From Pyxicephalus adspersus (Eukaryota > Chordata > Amphibia > Anura > Pyxicephalidae), in NCBI RefSeq assembly GCF_032062135.1, contig NC_092861.1, positions 64,558,978 through 64,622,977 on the forward strand: a stretch of DNA of 64,000 bases. Direction: 5' to 3'. Both the position numbers and the translations under genes were made by a program. Numbering within the stretch: position 1 is the first letter of the stretch; each line of letters opens with the position of its first letter. Below, one piece after another: positions 45,953 through 57,876 of the stretch. The notes under the pieces were generated by a model. It was not told the DNA's origin, ran no database searches, and saw only the letters and a program-made list of their open reading frames with translations.

Positions 45953-46087
45953 CTGTGTATAAATGACAATGGATACTATCAGAAAAGCCAGCACATGCAT
46001 AACACATGTAAATAAATCATTTAGTCAACTTCACTAAAGTCCTTAGCCAGACAAAATACACAATAATCAATATGTAAACAAAATTAC

Positions 46088-46242
46088 CTCTGTACCAGCT
46101 GATCAGCTTGGTAATACTTTCCATCCACAAGGGTCTGGACATCAACAAGCTGCTGTCTCAAGAGATTCTCACATTCAATTAGGTAACCCGCAATCTCTGC
46201 ATCATTTTGAAGCTGAATGCCTGATTCCATCCGTTTAGTATC
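46088..46242 (-). CDS. DST: DST exon, plakin domain
   Basis: This 155-nt exon encodes [20 protein letters not shown], then [20 protein letters not shown] and [11 protein letters not shown] plus two bases of Arg. It is a helical spectrin-repeat-like segment of the plakin domain, conserved with epithelial dystonin. Acceptor cctag, donor gtaatt, end phase 2. Confidence 0.94.
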
Positions 46243-46600
46243 CTAGGATTAAAACACAACACAATATATAAGAATTTAATACTTTGTTTTACTGTCTGAA
46301 TATATAGGTTTTAAATTTGTAAAATATCATAGCAAAAATGTATTTCTAATTGGTAAATCATTTTCTAAAATATTGTGATACATATGCATATATATTGTGA
46401 TACATAACCTAGTCATAGTAAATATCCTTTCATTATTAAACTAAAACCTAATTTATGTGACTGAGATATTATTAATATTATTTAATTGCTTAGTTAAGCT
46501 ACATTATGATAAAATTAAAAGCATATAATATAATAACAATTACAAATGCCACAATCTAGCAAGTAATGTATTGCAAAGTAACAGTTTTAAAAAAACTCAC
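46243..46600. other. DST intron, 358 bp
   Basis: AT-rich, nothing recognised. Confidence 0.7.
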
Positions 46601-46694
46601 AGCTTGGAGAGCACTACGAGCTAGAATCAGCTTGTCTTCACATCCGAGGCTATCTCTCTGCACTCGGCTTGCTATTTGTTGCAGCATGTCTAGC
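46601..46694 (-). CDS. DST: DST exon, plakin domain
   Basis: This 94-nt exon starts with the last base of an Arg codon and encodes [20 protein letters not shown] then [11 protein letters not shown]. It is the common acceptor exon for both the long isoforms and BPAG1e. Borders are gtttag and gtgagt. It ends in phase 0. Confidence 0.94.
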
Positions 46695-46925
46695 CTAAAC
46701 GGAAAAAAATAACACAAAAAACATATAAAGAAAGGAAACTAAGAAGTATCATTGTTAGAGAATAGCTCTCTGAAAAATTAAACATATAGCATTACCAACC
46801 AGCATTACCAATAGAAAAAAAACAATTAGCCACAGCCAAAACAGCCACCCCAAACATTCCAAATGTGTGTTACAAATATATACTAATGCTAAAAAAAAAG
46901 TTTGTAATTATCCTAAATGACATAC

Positions 46926-47086
46926 CTTGAATTGCTGGACTGGTCGCTGCCAAAGCTTATATATGAACTAATCATTTTTGGACCACAGTGAACTGACAGT
47001 AAGTTCTCATTAGAGCTGATGCTGGTGCGGTTGCTCCCCGTGAGTAGAGAGTCACTACTGTAGTAGCCATAACAGGTGCTGTTCAT
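46926..47086 (-). CDS. DST: BPAG1e alternative first coding exon
   Basis: This exon begins with its own ATG at 47086 and encodes 53 residues, MNSTCYGYYSSDSLLTGSNR to SFGSDQSSNS, then two bases (AG) of an Arg codon before gtatg. The pattern (Tyr/Ser-rich start, SSNENLL.VHCGP, ISFGS) is that of the N-terminus of epithelial dystonin, the hemidesmosomal plaque protein that links keratins to BP180 and integrin beta-4. It has no splice acceptor role in this model and lies inside the intron between 49568 and 46694. Its end phase (2) equals that of exon 49568-49695, the expected arrangement for alternative first exons. The transcript that starts here lacks the actin-binding domain. Confidence 0.94.
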
Positions 47087-47400
47087 TTTTATACCACTGA
47101 CCCTTATTCACCCAATTTAAACTGACAGCATGATAAAAGATAAAAATAAAAAAAAAAAGAGCCTACAGAATGTACAGCTTCCAGGAACGAAAAAATATCC
47201 CTACTGGCTAAGAGTACCACAAGCGTCCTTTCTTAAATAGGTTTCAACATGTAGATTCATAACCCAGCAAATAATATTCACATTGCTCTTCTAAGGATTT
47301 TGCCTGCAGCCAAATATACCAGTGCAAGTTTGCCTTTCCTCCCCAGCTTTAATACTGAGCATGTTTGGGCTTATCAGCTTCATTTGGGCGTCTGTGGGAA
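47087..47400 (-). promoter_or_regulatory. Candidate BPAG1e promoter and 5'UTR
   Basis: This is the sequence directly upstream of the epithelial first ATG. A TATA-like TATTTAAG lies at 47239-47232, about 146 bp before the ATG, which would allow a roughly 115-nt 5'UTR. An 11-base T-run and AT-rich block lie at about 47140-47160. Known BPAG1e genes have a keratinocyte-specific promoter at this position; which of these elements act is inference. Confidence 0.5.
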
Positions 47401-49567
47401 ATGGATATGCCAAATATTTCAATTATTCTCAATTAGCCAGGTCCAAACCCCAGTGCTAGTAAACCTCTGATGTTTACATCCCTAAATGTTGACAAAAGGA
47501 AATGATTACCATATACATGGAGCACTCTGTTAGTTTGGCAAAGAAATGGTTGCAGCATGTAGATCCTAAAGATTTCATGCGATAAAGTTACAGAAAATCG
47601 TAATTCTACATGCTGATCAATATCTAGAAGACTGTATGTACAGAGGTGTTCTAATAATTGTATTAGAGCTGTGGGAATGGCATTTTAAAGAAAATTTACC
47701 TTTATTTTTGTATCTGTAAAATAAATCATACAAATTTATACATGTTATGTAATAAATGTGTTTTTTCTCTCAAAGCTCAAATTTAGCATAGACAGTTCCT
47801 TCTGCTATACTAACCCTATCTTTGACACAGTGCACTGCAAACTTACATGGTCACTGATCCAGCGTGGCCTGTTTTCTGGTTAAATGACAACCTGTGTCCA
47901 GGATTTACAGGAAAAAGCTGCCACATCATTATGTGGTGCCATTCCCTAAGCTATTTGGAACTAGAAACGGGTGAAGAGAACTTATAATGTCACCAAACCA
48001 GACCAAAGACACCTGGAAAAGGTATGACTACGACATTTATGGTAAAGGCCTGTGATTTCCGCCAACAATCTGTGCTATACTATTAGGCTATCATGTGTGT
48101 CCCCTTCAATAATTCCACCATGCTAATGAGAAATTATTTACACCTAACAAAATTATATATTAAATTTTCAGACAGAAGCTTTCAAACATAAAACAATCAT
48201 ATGGACCGGGGCAACTTGCCAGAAACATTATGTTTTACAGTTGGAATAGTAACCTTGCTAGGTTGTGTTAAACTGCCCTATTCTAGGAAGTTTTGTTAGA
48301 AGATGGACACTAGGGCACATGTTTAAATGAATATACCAAACCAGCACTAAGCATTACTACAGGGGACATATTCTTCCACAAAAAGTAGTACTCCAACCAC
48401 CCAAGGCACACATGTAATACTGTGTTAAACACGAAAATTACAATATCCCATCAAAATTATCCCACCAAGCAGTGGTGTGCCTTGTGTTCTTATAGGTACA
48501 TTATTAGTTGTTTCTAGGAACAGAACATTATTTAGCCGGCGATCCTGTGCTGTAGGCCACCTCAGCACATTTTAAATTATTTAACACTTACATAACCAAG
48601 CTACCACCCACCTCCTTTTTTTCATTAAAAAAATTTGCTTTCAACTACTACAATACATTCACATTCCTTTAAAATGATATCCTCACACAACACATAAGGC
48701 CCATAAAATATTTGTATTTTGCTTCCTCCATATAGTCAACACTACACAAAATATACACACTTTATTCCCTGATTAGCCTACTAACATTGTTTTCCTATTT
48801 GTATGTTCTTCTATTTATCAACATGTATGAAAACACTGTTACTACCAATTGTCCCTAAATGCTGTTGTATGCATAAAAAATAATACATTAAATATATGCT
48901 TTATTGCTAAGATTTAAAGGTTACCTGAAGACCGCAGTTCCTCTGTCAACTACTGATGTCACATAATTGGAGTAAATTTACTAAAAGAGTTTAGGATAGT
49001 CACTTAGTGAATTATCATCTGGGAGTGCTCTGCAGAGCTTCACAATATTTACTAAGCTAAGAGACATATCCCTTGCAAGAGGATAGTTCACTTTGCTATG
49101 TGAACAGTCTGCATTTCTTTATTTACTTAACCCCAATGTTTCCCAGTAAACATCTGGGGTTTTTATGCACACTCAAAAGTCAGAAGGCGGGTGATTTAGC
49201 TGAATAGGATGACATCTTTCAGACCTCAGTAACCTCTGACCCACGATCCACAGGGTCTGTGGCAAAATAAATAAAGCTTTATGCTAAAGGGGCACATTGG
49301 AATATGTTATAGGCAAGTCTGCCTAGCTACAATAAATTATAAATGTACAAATTCTTGCAAAAACCCAGCCGTGGACATGAAAATTTTCAGGCACTGCTGA
49401 GACTCAGACAAATTGTTTATTGAAGCTACATCAGATGAAGACAGACACTATCCACCAATGCATTTCAGCCTATTTTGGACCTAGTCAACATCAGTCAGCA
49501 AGCCCAGAAATTATTGGCACCCATTTACAACTGGTAAACCACATTAGTAATTCCATGTTTTACTTAC
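47401..49567. other. DST intron upstream of the BPAG1e promoter
   Basis: Contains direct repeat copy A; any distal BPAG1e enhancer would be expected here, but I see no diagnostic motif. Confidence 0.6.
48315..48475. repeat. Direct repeat, upstream-intron copy A
   Basis: About 160 bp sharing aaaccagcactaagcattac and cacacatgtaatac with 50232-50395. The two copies flank exon 49568-49695. Confidence 0.75.
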
Positions 49568-49695
49568 CTTTCTATTTCAGGCCGCATTGCTTTCTCTCTT
49601 TCAAACATGGCGATGATGAGCTTTCCCCATTCTTTTTCTACATCATTTGGATGGTATCCCTGACAGAGCTTGATGCGGCCAAACTCAATCCATGG
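49568..49695 (-). CDS. DST: DST exon, plakin domain (WIEFGRIKL segment)
   Basis: This 128-nt exon encodes [20 protein letters not shown] then [22 protein letters not shown] plus two bases of an Arg codon. [15 protein letters not shown] is a strong DST/MACF1 signature. The exon ends in phase 2, exactly like the alternative BPAG1e first exon at 46926-47086, so either can splice to the exon at 46694. The first residue is Pro where related proteins carry Ile or Val. The acceptor is ttaag with a modest pyrimidine tract. Confidence 0.93.
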
Positions 49696-50167
49696 CTTAA
49701 CAAACACAGACATTTTGAACATCCGGTTAGTCAACACTGAGATTACTAAAAACCTAAATATGTTTTACATAGAATTATGCCACAATGCCCACTATGCTCA
49801 CTTTTTTTTTATTAATGCTCTGGCACCTGACAAATGGCACTCATGTCAAACTGAATTTAATATAAAAATAATGGTGTACCAATATTTATACTACATCATT
49901 TAGATTAGTAATAATACTTATAAATACATGTTTTTATTACTAATTGTAACTATTATTAGTATTAATATTATTTTAGTGTATTTTACTTTGGCACTTCATA
50001 GCATGTTGGGAGCAATCCCTCTTAGGAGGAGTTCTATCGATAACCTCAATGTAGTGCTACAGACAGACATCTTATATTCATGACACCTGTAAAGGAGATC
50101 ACACCATAAGGTGAACATAAGTCCTGTTTTATAGCTAACTTCCAGTGTGGGTAAAAGCAAATTAGGT

Positions 50168-50465
50168 TAAATCTGATATTGGGATAAATCTGCTTCTACT
50201 GGGTGCACAGAACACAGATACCGGGCACAACAGCACATGTATAAATAAATGTATCAAACCAGCACTAAGCATTACTACAAGGGACATATTTTTCCACAAA
50301 AAAAGTGGTACTGCAACCACCTAAGCCACACATGTAATATTCTGTTCAACACTAAAATAACATTAGTTCACAATTATCCCACCAAACAATAGTGGTAAAC
50401 ATCCAGCGTGCAAATAGGAGTAAACCTGATATTGGGATCTATCTGTTTCCACTGGGTGCACAGAA
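50168..50465. repeat. Nested short direct repeat (ctgatattggg...tgcacagaa)
   Basis: Two copies of about 45 bp, at about 50173-50213 and 50417-50466, share ctgatattgggat and actgggtgcacagaa. They bracket direct repeat copy B. Confidence 0.65.
50232..50395. repeat. Direct repeat, upstream-intron copy B
   Basis: Partner of 48315-48475, same orientation, roughly 80-85% alike by eye. It ends just beyond tatcccaccaaacaatagtgg. Confidence 0.75.
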
Positions 50466-50607
50466 GAAATTTATTGGAAGAAGTATTTTCTTTGTTGGCC
50501 ACTCTCAGGAAATGTTGCCACCCTACGCCAAAGTCCATGCGCTCAAAGTCCACAAAGCTGAGCCTGTACACATTACAATGGATAAAAAACATAACAGTCA
50601 TACTTAC

Positions 50608-50703
50608 TTCTATCATTGTGTACAGATGCTTGATCTTAGCCTTTTCACTTTCTTTTGGTGGGATGTCTTTCTCTTTAAATTGTAAATACTGATTATAAAG
50701 TGC
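50608..50703 (-). CDS. DST: DST exon, plakin domain
   Basis: This 96-nt exon (32 codons, phase 0-0) encodes [20 protein letters not shown] followed by [22 protein letters not shown]...PPKE is conserved between DST and MACF1 at the start of the plakin domain. Borders are tctacag (acceptor) and gtaagta (donor). Confidence 0.94.
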
Positions 50704-50817
50704 CTGTAGATGTAAAACAAAAATGAAAATAAAATAGGCATCCAAGTATACCATGAAACATTTTACACATCAGTTGCTAATGTGTAATATGCTGTGTACA
50801 ACATAAAAATAACTTAC

Positions 50818-50937
50818 CTTTAGTTCTACAGCAGTATTCGGAAAATTCCTCTCAGACATTAATGCTACATGGTGCCTTATCCATTGGACGAGGTAATTCA
50901 CCATATTTTGATATTCTATCCATTTTACTTCAACATC
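50818..50937 (-). CDS. DST: DST exon, linker and start of plakin domain
   Basis: This 120-nt, phase 0-0 exon encodes [20 protein letters not shown] and on to [10 protein letters not shown] (40 residues). It is the first spectrin-repeat-like helix after the actin-binding domain. The acceptor is ctgtag and the donor gtaagt. Because both phases are 0, skipping would be frame-neutral, though I have no evidence that this happens. Confidence 0.93.
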
Positions 50938-51916
50938 CTACAGCAAAGAGAAATACAATAAAGCTCTTGTTGTCCAAGTACCAAAAACAATTGGATAAAC
51001 TTTATATCAGTAAAGTGTAATAGTCATCTGCTTGAATGCCTCCAAAGCACTTAATGGAATCCCAGTTGAATTTAGGAGTTAGAAACAACCAGGCAGATGG
51101 GTGCTAAGACAAGCCATAACATTATGTAAATCAAACATCAAATGAGGGAGTGCTGGCTTCCTTTTGTTATTTGGTTTAAGTCTCGTCTGTGTCTTATCAC
51201 TTGATGTCCTAGTAGGCAGTATACAGCACAAAAAGTGAAGAGAAAACATGTCTACCCCATGACTAATACAAAATTGTTTTCCATTGTGGTCTGTGACTTC
51301 ACTAGATATCCAAAAAAAGCACACAGAGAGCAGTATAAACCTGGCAATGATCTTAACCTTTGACTTCTCTATCAAAAAGTTACTATATATCTAGAAAAGT
51401 TTCCCTTTAAGGCTCCATCGAAATCTTAAAAAGCATTTCAGAAGCCATTCTAAAAGCAATATTTTTTTCGGAAATTTTCTTTCACTTTCTAGGACTCTAT
51501 TCAGTATTAGTTTTAATTGTGAGTCTTCTGTCTTGTGCAAAATTCCAGAATGTAAGACTTTTATGTGCTCACTGATTACATTAATGTTCACTGAGAAGAA
51601 ACACTGAAAAATAAGCACTTATATCTTCCGTGTGAATCAAGTTTCACCTCTGCTGCCCCTCAAAGATTTAAACCAGATGCTCAGGGCTGCTGATGTGCTT
51701 TTGAAATGCTAGACAAGGCTCCATTTCTGTCGGTTGGTGCCAACCACACATACCACATAATACCATTTAAGATCTTTTAACATCTTTTTTTGCTATTGTG
51801 TCCCCAAACCTTTTTAGCATGTTCCTTTTTATGGTATTGTAGCACTTATTCTGCAAGTTTAGCTTTACAAGTTACGTAATGCACAGATAGGTTCTTAAGA
51901 AATCTGTATTACTTAC
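50938..51916. other. DST intron
   Basis: No recognised element. Confidence 0.7.
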
Positions 51917-52023
51917 ATTTACACTAACTCCTTCCCCACCCTCTGGTGTCTTGGGAAAAACATCATACATTGAAGAGACATATGTGATCACTGACTTCTC
52001 ATCAGGGGAGGAAACATCTACGT
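51917..52023 (-). CDS. DST: DST exon, end of CH2 domain
   Basis: This 107-nt exon encodes [20 protein letters not shown] followed by [16 protein letters not shown], the last helices of CH2 and the start of the linker to the plakin domain. The SPDEKS.ITYVS motif is a hallmark of plakin and spectrin-family CH2 domains. The acceptor is preceded by a T-rich tract, the donor is gtaagt, and the exon ends in phase 0. Only 80 bp of intron separate it from the preceding CH2 exon. Confidence 0.94.
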
Positions 52024-52103
52024 CTAAAATGTAGAAGAAAAGAAATTAAATATATATTGGTAGTTCCCACTCTGTTCACACTTCCTAAAAGATATGAAAT
52101 TAC

Positions 52104-52216
52104 CTTCAGGATCCAGAAGTCTTGTGACACCCAGTTTTTCTGCTACATAAAAAGCATTTTCTAAATTTGTAATGTTGCTTTGAACAGCAACGGTATCCAT
52201 GTCAATCAGGTCCGGC
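52104..52216 (-). CDS. DST: DST exon, part of CH2 actin-binding domain
   Basis: This 113-nt exon encodes [11 protein letters not shown]...[10 protein letters not shown], the C-terminal half of the second calponin-homology domain, which with CH1 binds F-actin. The acceptor AG reads at 52218-52217 and the donor GT at 52103-52102. The first base completes a codon started in an upstream exon not in this window, and the exon ends one base into an Asp codon completed by the next exon. It belongs to long isoforms (a and b), not to BPAG1e. Confidence 0.93.
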
Positions 52217-52585
52217 CTGGAAAAAACAAATTACAAAAAAAAAACATTACACATTTAGAAAGTTTAGTTAAATTGTAAAGCCAACAGTTTTTACAATTTT
52301 CATAGCTTCCTCCTTGCAATACAAGGATATGGATGGTGCAAGGCCTCAAAATAGGCACTTGGGGGTAAGGAGAATGTCAGCCCTGTGTAAACTTTAATTA
52401 TTAATTTAATTTGTGTTTGGTGCTAATGAGTAGAAAAAAGGTAAAATAGGTAAGTGTGCGCTGTTGGGGAGCTGGGAGAAAGTAAAATTGATGCTTTGGT
52501 CTGCAGAGACAAACACATGTTCACTTTAAAATACATGTAAAGGCACCTTCTGTGTGACAATCTAAACAAACCCCAAATCCATTAA

Positions 52586-53048
52586 TCTCCCTAGTGGCCT
52601 GATTCCCTCAAAATTTCCTTGCAAAAAGCAGTACAATGTTTTGCATGTAAAAGTATTTTTTATTGTAGGCTGTAACTCTAAGGCATACCTTACTGATATT
52701 TATTAAATTTATTAATAAACTTTAATTAACAAAACATAAAAATCTGTTTACAAAAATGAAAAAAATATTTAAACATGTAATGTAACTGTATAGTAGCATA
52801 TATAATATATATTTAATATGAATATATATATTATATGAATATTTCTTTGTATTGGACTCAATACAACTATTTTCTCTTGAATTCAATACAAAATTATTTG
52901 AGTTTCCCGCCAACGTCACTGGGAAACCCCCATAGATTTCGTCTCTCCACTTCGCGGGTGGAGATCGGAGGAGAAGGACATGTCCCCAGGACCTGCAGGG
53001 ACCAGTAAAATCCACCCCGAGTCACACTCGGGATTACCGCTAGGGGGG
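52586..53048. mobile_element. PiggyBac-type TTAA element (short copy)
   Basis: Flanked by TTAA at 52582-52585 and 53049-53052. Ends tctccctagtggcc and ...taccgctagggggg are inverted repeats. 463 bp, AT-rich core with the same palindromes as the element at 5794-7127. Non-coding. Confidence 0.65.
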
Positions 53049-56000
53049 TTAACTAGTTTCATAAACTAAACAAAAAAATATTTGCCTTCCTTGACTGGCC
53101 CTTATTTTTTTATTTGTGTTTTAGATGCTCCCCCTTCCAGACACTGCAGCCCACAGTGTGAGGGTTTCAGATACAAACAGGAAAGTAGTGAGCAGGACTT
53201 GGTGCATCCAGACAGTCATTACATAAGCAGTGACAGAGCAACACCCCTGCACACATTTTCCAACATTACACTGTAGTGCAAACATGTACTGCCTACATGA
53301 GTGTGGCAACTCCATGTCCTAAAACTCGGGGGAAGTAAAGCATTGCTGTCACACCATCACAGCAATCTGCATTAGGTGGACTTTATTGTAAGGTACAGAT
53401 GTACTTATAAAACAGTATTGCAGTACATATTTTATTGGGAGTCCATAGTCCTACTTTAAGGCAGGGTGACAAAAGACAAAAAAAACTTTTTGATTGTCTG
53501 GTTTAGAGCATTGGGTAATTTACAAAATAATGACCTTGTCATTTTCCGAAAACTAACTAATTGGTAAACTAATTGGTAACGGGGCTGGAAAATCCCATTT
53601 GCCAGGTTTCCTTACCAACTGGAAAATGTTTCCTGGCTACAGGAATGTCTATCCTTTACACCCACTCACGCAGAACCTTCTATATGGGCGCCCAGTACTG
53701 TGCACCATGCCAGCAAATCATCTGTTAGAGAGTAGAGAGAGCCAGGTTCGGATTCAGATCAAAGCTATATTTTGTGGGCTGGCTTTCAAATTATGGGAAC
53801 ATTTGTTAAGGCCTGACTGGTAAGATTTAGAAATTACTATTGGCAGTCACATAAAAGTATTTCTTTGGTGGTGGCTAAACTAAAGAAACATTTAATTTAG
53901 AAAAAGAGAAAATTGAAAAATGCTGCTCACTGTAACATGATATATGATTCTAAAAGGGACAAGCAGCAGTTCTCTATGTACGGTAACATGCTTCAACCAA
54001 GTCTGTCAGCGTCTAGGTTAGTTTTACAATGTAAAACTAAATTTAGTATGGAAGCAGATATATGTAAATCTGCACCAACCATATACAAAGCACACTTCAC
54101 AGTTCTGAGTCTATGCAACTTTTCAACACAGATTTAAATAAAAGTTGCAGTCTATATCCACACTACCATTAATCATTTTTAGGAATGGTTTAGGCATTTT
54201 ACTTGGGGCATCTTAATGCAAAAAAAAAAAATCAAACGTGGTCATATTTAGTTTAAATGTGTTTTAGACAAATGTTCTTTATTGTGTAAATTTAGGCAAA
54301 ATAGAAAAAAATGAAACAATAGAAACACATGTTTTTGTAGCCAAATATAAAGCAAATACAGAAAGATATATGTTTATGTTAAAAGAAACACAGTGGGCTT
54401 ATAATTTCCTATAGTAAGCAGACTCTGCTACACTAAAATTTCAACACATTCACCTGCCCACTGCTGGATTTGAGAACACTTTCTCCACTCATTTCCATAA
54501 CATAAGGGGAAGGTGTTCTATAGGCTAACAGGCAAGGCTGACAAAACTACATTTCAGATTTCTTAGCAATGTTGCTAGCCGATGACATGTATAATGCAAT
54601 AAAGGTAATTGGGTTGATTTATGAAAGAAGTAGAGAATGTTAACTTTGGAGTTTTGGAATGTTAACTTTGGAATTTTTATTTAGCTGAGTGTAAAAATTA
54701 GTAAAAAGTGAAAAAGAAGAAAAAAACAGGCTTTTCGCTTTCACATGATTAAATGATTGTCATCCAGCACATTTTCACCTCAATAACTGCGCTAAGTGAA
54801 ATTATGTACTTTTCAAAGTAAAAACATGCTGTACTAATTTAGTAAACCAATCCTCCTGTGTTATCAGGTCAAATAGTTAGCAGCGCACTGGATTTCTGGC
54901 AGATCAACAGGTACGTTACTGTTCTTGCAGCATTTTAAAGAACATAAGTATGTATTACTAAGTTATATTTATGTTTTCCCTATTGTCCAATAAAACATTA
55001 CTACATGGTTTACACTTGAAATTTTTTTTATGCAGTTAAGTGAAATTAAAAAGTAAAAATAAAGTTCAGTTAACGCAGCATTCCCATCATAAAACTGTGA
55101 TTATAGAATCAATTAAAAAAAAATCATTAACAAACTAAAAAGAAAGTATTAGTATACTGTAAGTTGGTATCTATTTGGCTTTGATTATCTTATATGAACA
55201 TGGATCAGAGTTAACTAGAATTTAGTGTTCTGTTCACTTTTATTATTAGGTGTTGTTATGTGTGCTTCCATTAACAAATTACAATATTACTTTTTATTGG
55301 TATATTTAAAGTATAAAGGTATTCTTTAAATGAAATATAAACCTGGGATTTATATTGGAGTACTGGTGTGATTTGTTGGAAACATTTGGGATTACGTTCA
55401 TATGAAATTGGAAACTGTTGTAGGTAAAACAACAAATGATCTTGCTGGAAGCAATATTGTAAAAAATGATTACTTGAGTAGTAATAAAAATAATTAAACC
55501 AAATTCCTCACAGCAGAGCACTGCAGGCTGTATTTTCCTTAATTAGTGTTCTCAGATTAACCAACTAATGTCACTCCCTGAAAAATACGCTGCACAGCAA
55601 CATACCTTAATCTGACAACCAAACGTTTTCCTTAATATGGCTAAAGAATTTATATAATTTATATCCTCCTTCCCACAAACAATAAAAAAAAATGAAATTG
55701 AAGTGTATGATGATTCATTCAAAAGATTAATAAAAAAAATACATGAATGATATCATCTATTCAGGTAATTTCAAACATATACACAGATCTAGCTCACGAC
55801 ACTGGAAACTCTCAAGCCTTACATGTAAGTCAGGTGCTATACTGAGCTGTCTTCCAAATGTTTTGCGGTAAACTATGCTCATAGATAATGGAGTTCCATT
55901 GATAAAGGATTTGAGTGCAATCGTCAGTAAAATGTTCACCCATCGGTTCATTAAGAACTAGCACAGTGATTGGGGCAGCTAAGAGGCAGGCAAGGTGCCA

Positions 56001-57371
56001 TTTGCTGGTAACTGTCCAGGAACTCCTGTTCCCACTGCTCATCTGAACTTGGGATTCTGCAAAGAACTGTGCAATATATCAGTACTAGCTAAATACATAA
56101 TACTACTAATAGGTGGTGTCAGGGATGGGGGTCTGGATCCTAAAGGAACTATACATATGGTATATGATTATATGATTCCTGGTGGGGAAGGAGAAGAAAT
56201 AGCTTTGTGTGTATGTGTATATATATAAATAAAACTGGTCTTTAGGGAGTGTCTCCTGTAAGTCCCCAGTGCCCAGATCTTATTCATCCCCTACCAGTTA
56301 CCTAAGGACATTATCATACCCTCTCCTACACATACTCCCCTTTATACCCTTCTCTAGCACAATCTGAGAGTCCTTCTGGTGTTTTTTTTGCAACCACCAA
56401 GAAGGAGGAGAAGCTTTCGCCTAGCCACTCTGTCATAAAGCCCAGATTGGGCTTTAGATATGGTTGTTCTTCTGGAACTTAGTCCTTTCTCCACACTGGA
56501 TCTCTAAAGCTCAATGTGACGATTGGGTTCTTGGTCACCACTCTCACTAAGGTGCTTCTCTCTTGGTTTCTCAGACCAAATGACCAGCTCTTGGAAGAGT
56601 TCTGGTTGTGCCAAACTGCAGCAGACATTTATTGTAACCTTCTACATATTTGTGCAATGGCTTGGTTTTGCTCTGATTTGCATTGTCAGCTATGAGGCCT
56701 GGGTGTGTGCCCAATCAGTTTATATCAGTTTGTAGATTAAGAAAGAAAGAATTTAACGCACTGTAGCATCAAGCTGCAATATAACAAAATTGAGAGAAGG
56801 TCTGAAAACATAATGAAATAAAGAAATCCTTACATCGGTTAAATGTAACTGTTTATAAAAAGTATAAAACAATGAGTCACTGTGCAATACCATCTAATAA
56901 AATGGTTATAACTTGAAGATGTGTTGTTTAGCTGTGCAGCAGGCCTCGGCATGATCTGATTAATAATCATCCAAGTATGCACAATGCTAAATATTTATAC
57001 TTATAGAAGTATTTATATAACAATGCACAGCTTACACCAGTTATGTACATTAGAATCACTATAGCTCACTGACTATTGTTTTGTCTGTATTATGATCTAT
57101 GCTACAAGAAACACTGCAAATGCTTTAAGTTGCAATTAGATAGTAGACAACATTCTCACTATTTCACTGTCATATTCAATTGTGTGATTTGTAATGGTAA
57201 CTGCAGTGTTTGCCAACCACTTTGTTCTGCAGTTTGGTGGTTTGGTTTTTCCTCCAGATGTTTGATGGTTTTTCCATAAGATGTTTGTTGTTTCCAAGAT
57301 TAGAGGGGTAACACATTGCATCCTAATGCAAATGCGTACACAAAACTAGAACAGCAATGTAAGAGGCACTG

Positions 57372-57593
57372 GGCCTGAATAATAAAACTGGCCACGGCTG
57401 GAGAGGATACACTTTTATCAGTAAACCTGGGTGATCCAGCAAACCTGGAATGGAATTCTTAAAAGTCATTTGCTGTTTGTTAGCAATTTTTTTCAATCCT
57501 GGACCAGATCCATTTCAGGTTTGCTGGATCACCCAGGTTTACTGATGAAAGTGTATTATCTCCAGCTTTGATGAGCTTTAATAAATCAGGTCC
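57372..57593. mobile_element. Palindromic fold-back MITE, copy 6
   Basis: Left arm with ggctggagaggatacacttt, right arm with gagctttaataaatcaggtc; central mirror halves both present. Confidence 0.8.
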
Positions 57594-57876
57594 ATTGTTC
57601 CCACTCCCCACCATGGTAATGTACTGTGAGCGGTGGATATATTAATTATAGTGGGGTTCCCTAAGACCTGAAAATTATTTTGAGGCTTCCCCCATGTTAC
57701 AAAAGTAAAGAAACACTGCTCTATATACTTTTATAACCAGAGGTTTTTATTTAAAGCTTTTATTTTAAAACATCTACATCACATTTATCAGTAATTGAAT
57801 GCTTTATCTTGACACTAATTCTCTGACTAATTTTGTGACAGTCTACCACAGTTTGTTCTCTGCCCTCCATAAAATG

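Larger units (their letters stand above)
49696..50607. other. DST intron
   Basis: Holds direct repeat copy B and the short nested repeat. Confidence 0.7.
1066..52216 (-). other. DST: DST (dystonin/BPAG1) gene, partial: 39 coding exons
   Basis: One minus-strand gene is reconstructed from 39 coding segments, each bounded by AG acceptor and GT donor, with matching phases at every junction except one (45349 to 44546). Encoded peptides follow the known order of the spectraplakin dystonin: end of the CH2 actin-binding domain, plakin domain, BPAG1e rod and tail, plectin-repeat cassette, then spectrin repeats. DST proteins are cytoplasmic linkers of actin, microtubules and intermediate filaments. 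MACF1, the closest paralogue, is less likely because the epithelial first exon and the BPAG1e rod and tail exons are present and peptides such as [10 protein letters not shown] follow DST. The gene continues off both window ends: CH1 and the promoters of long isoforms lie above 64000, and the EF-hand/GAS2 end lies below 1. Confidence 0.96.

Noticed and set aside
1066..52216. Assignment to MACF1 or plectin
   Set aside because: Plectin lacks this exon plan; MACF1 lacks the BPAG1e first exon and rod/tail exons, and peptide details follow DST.
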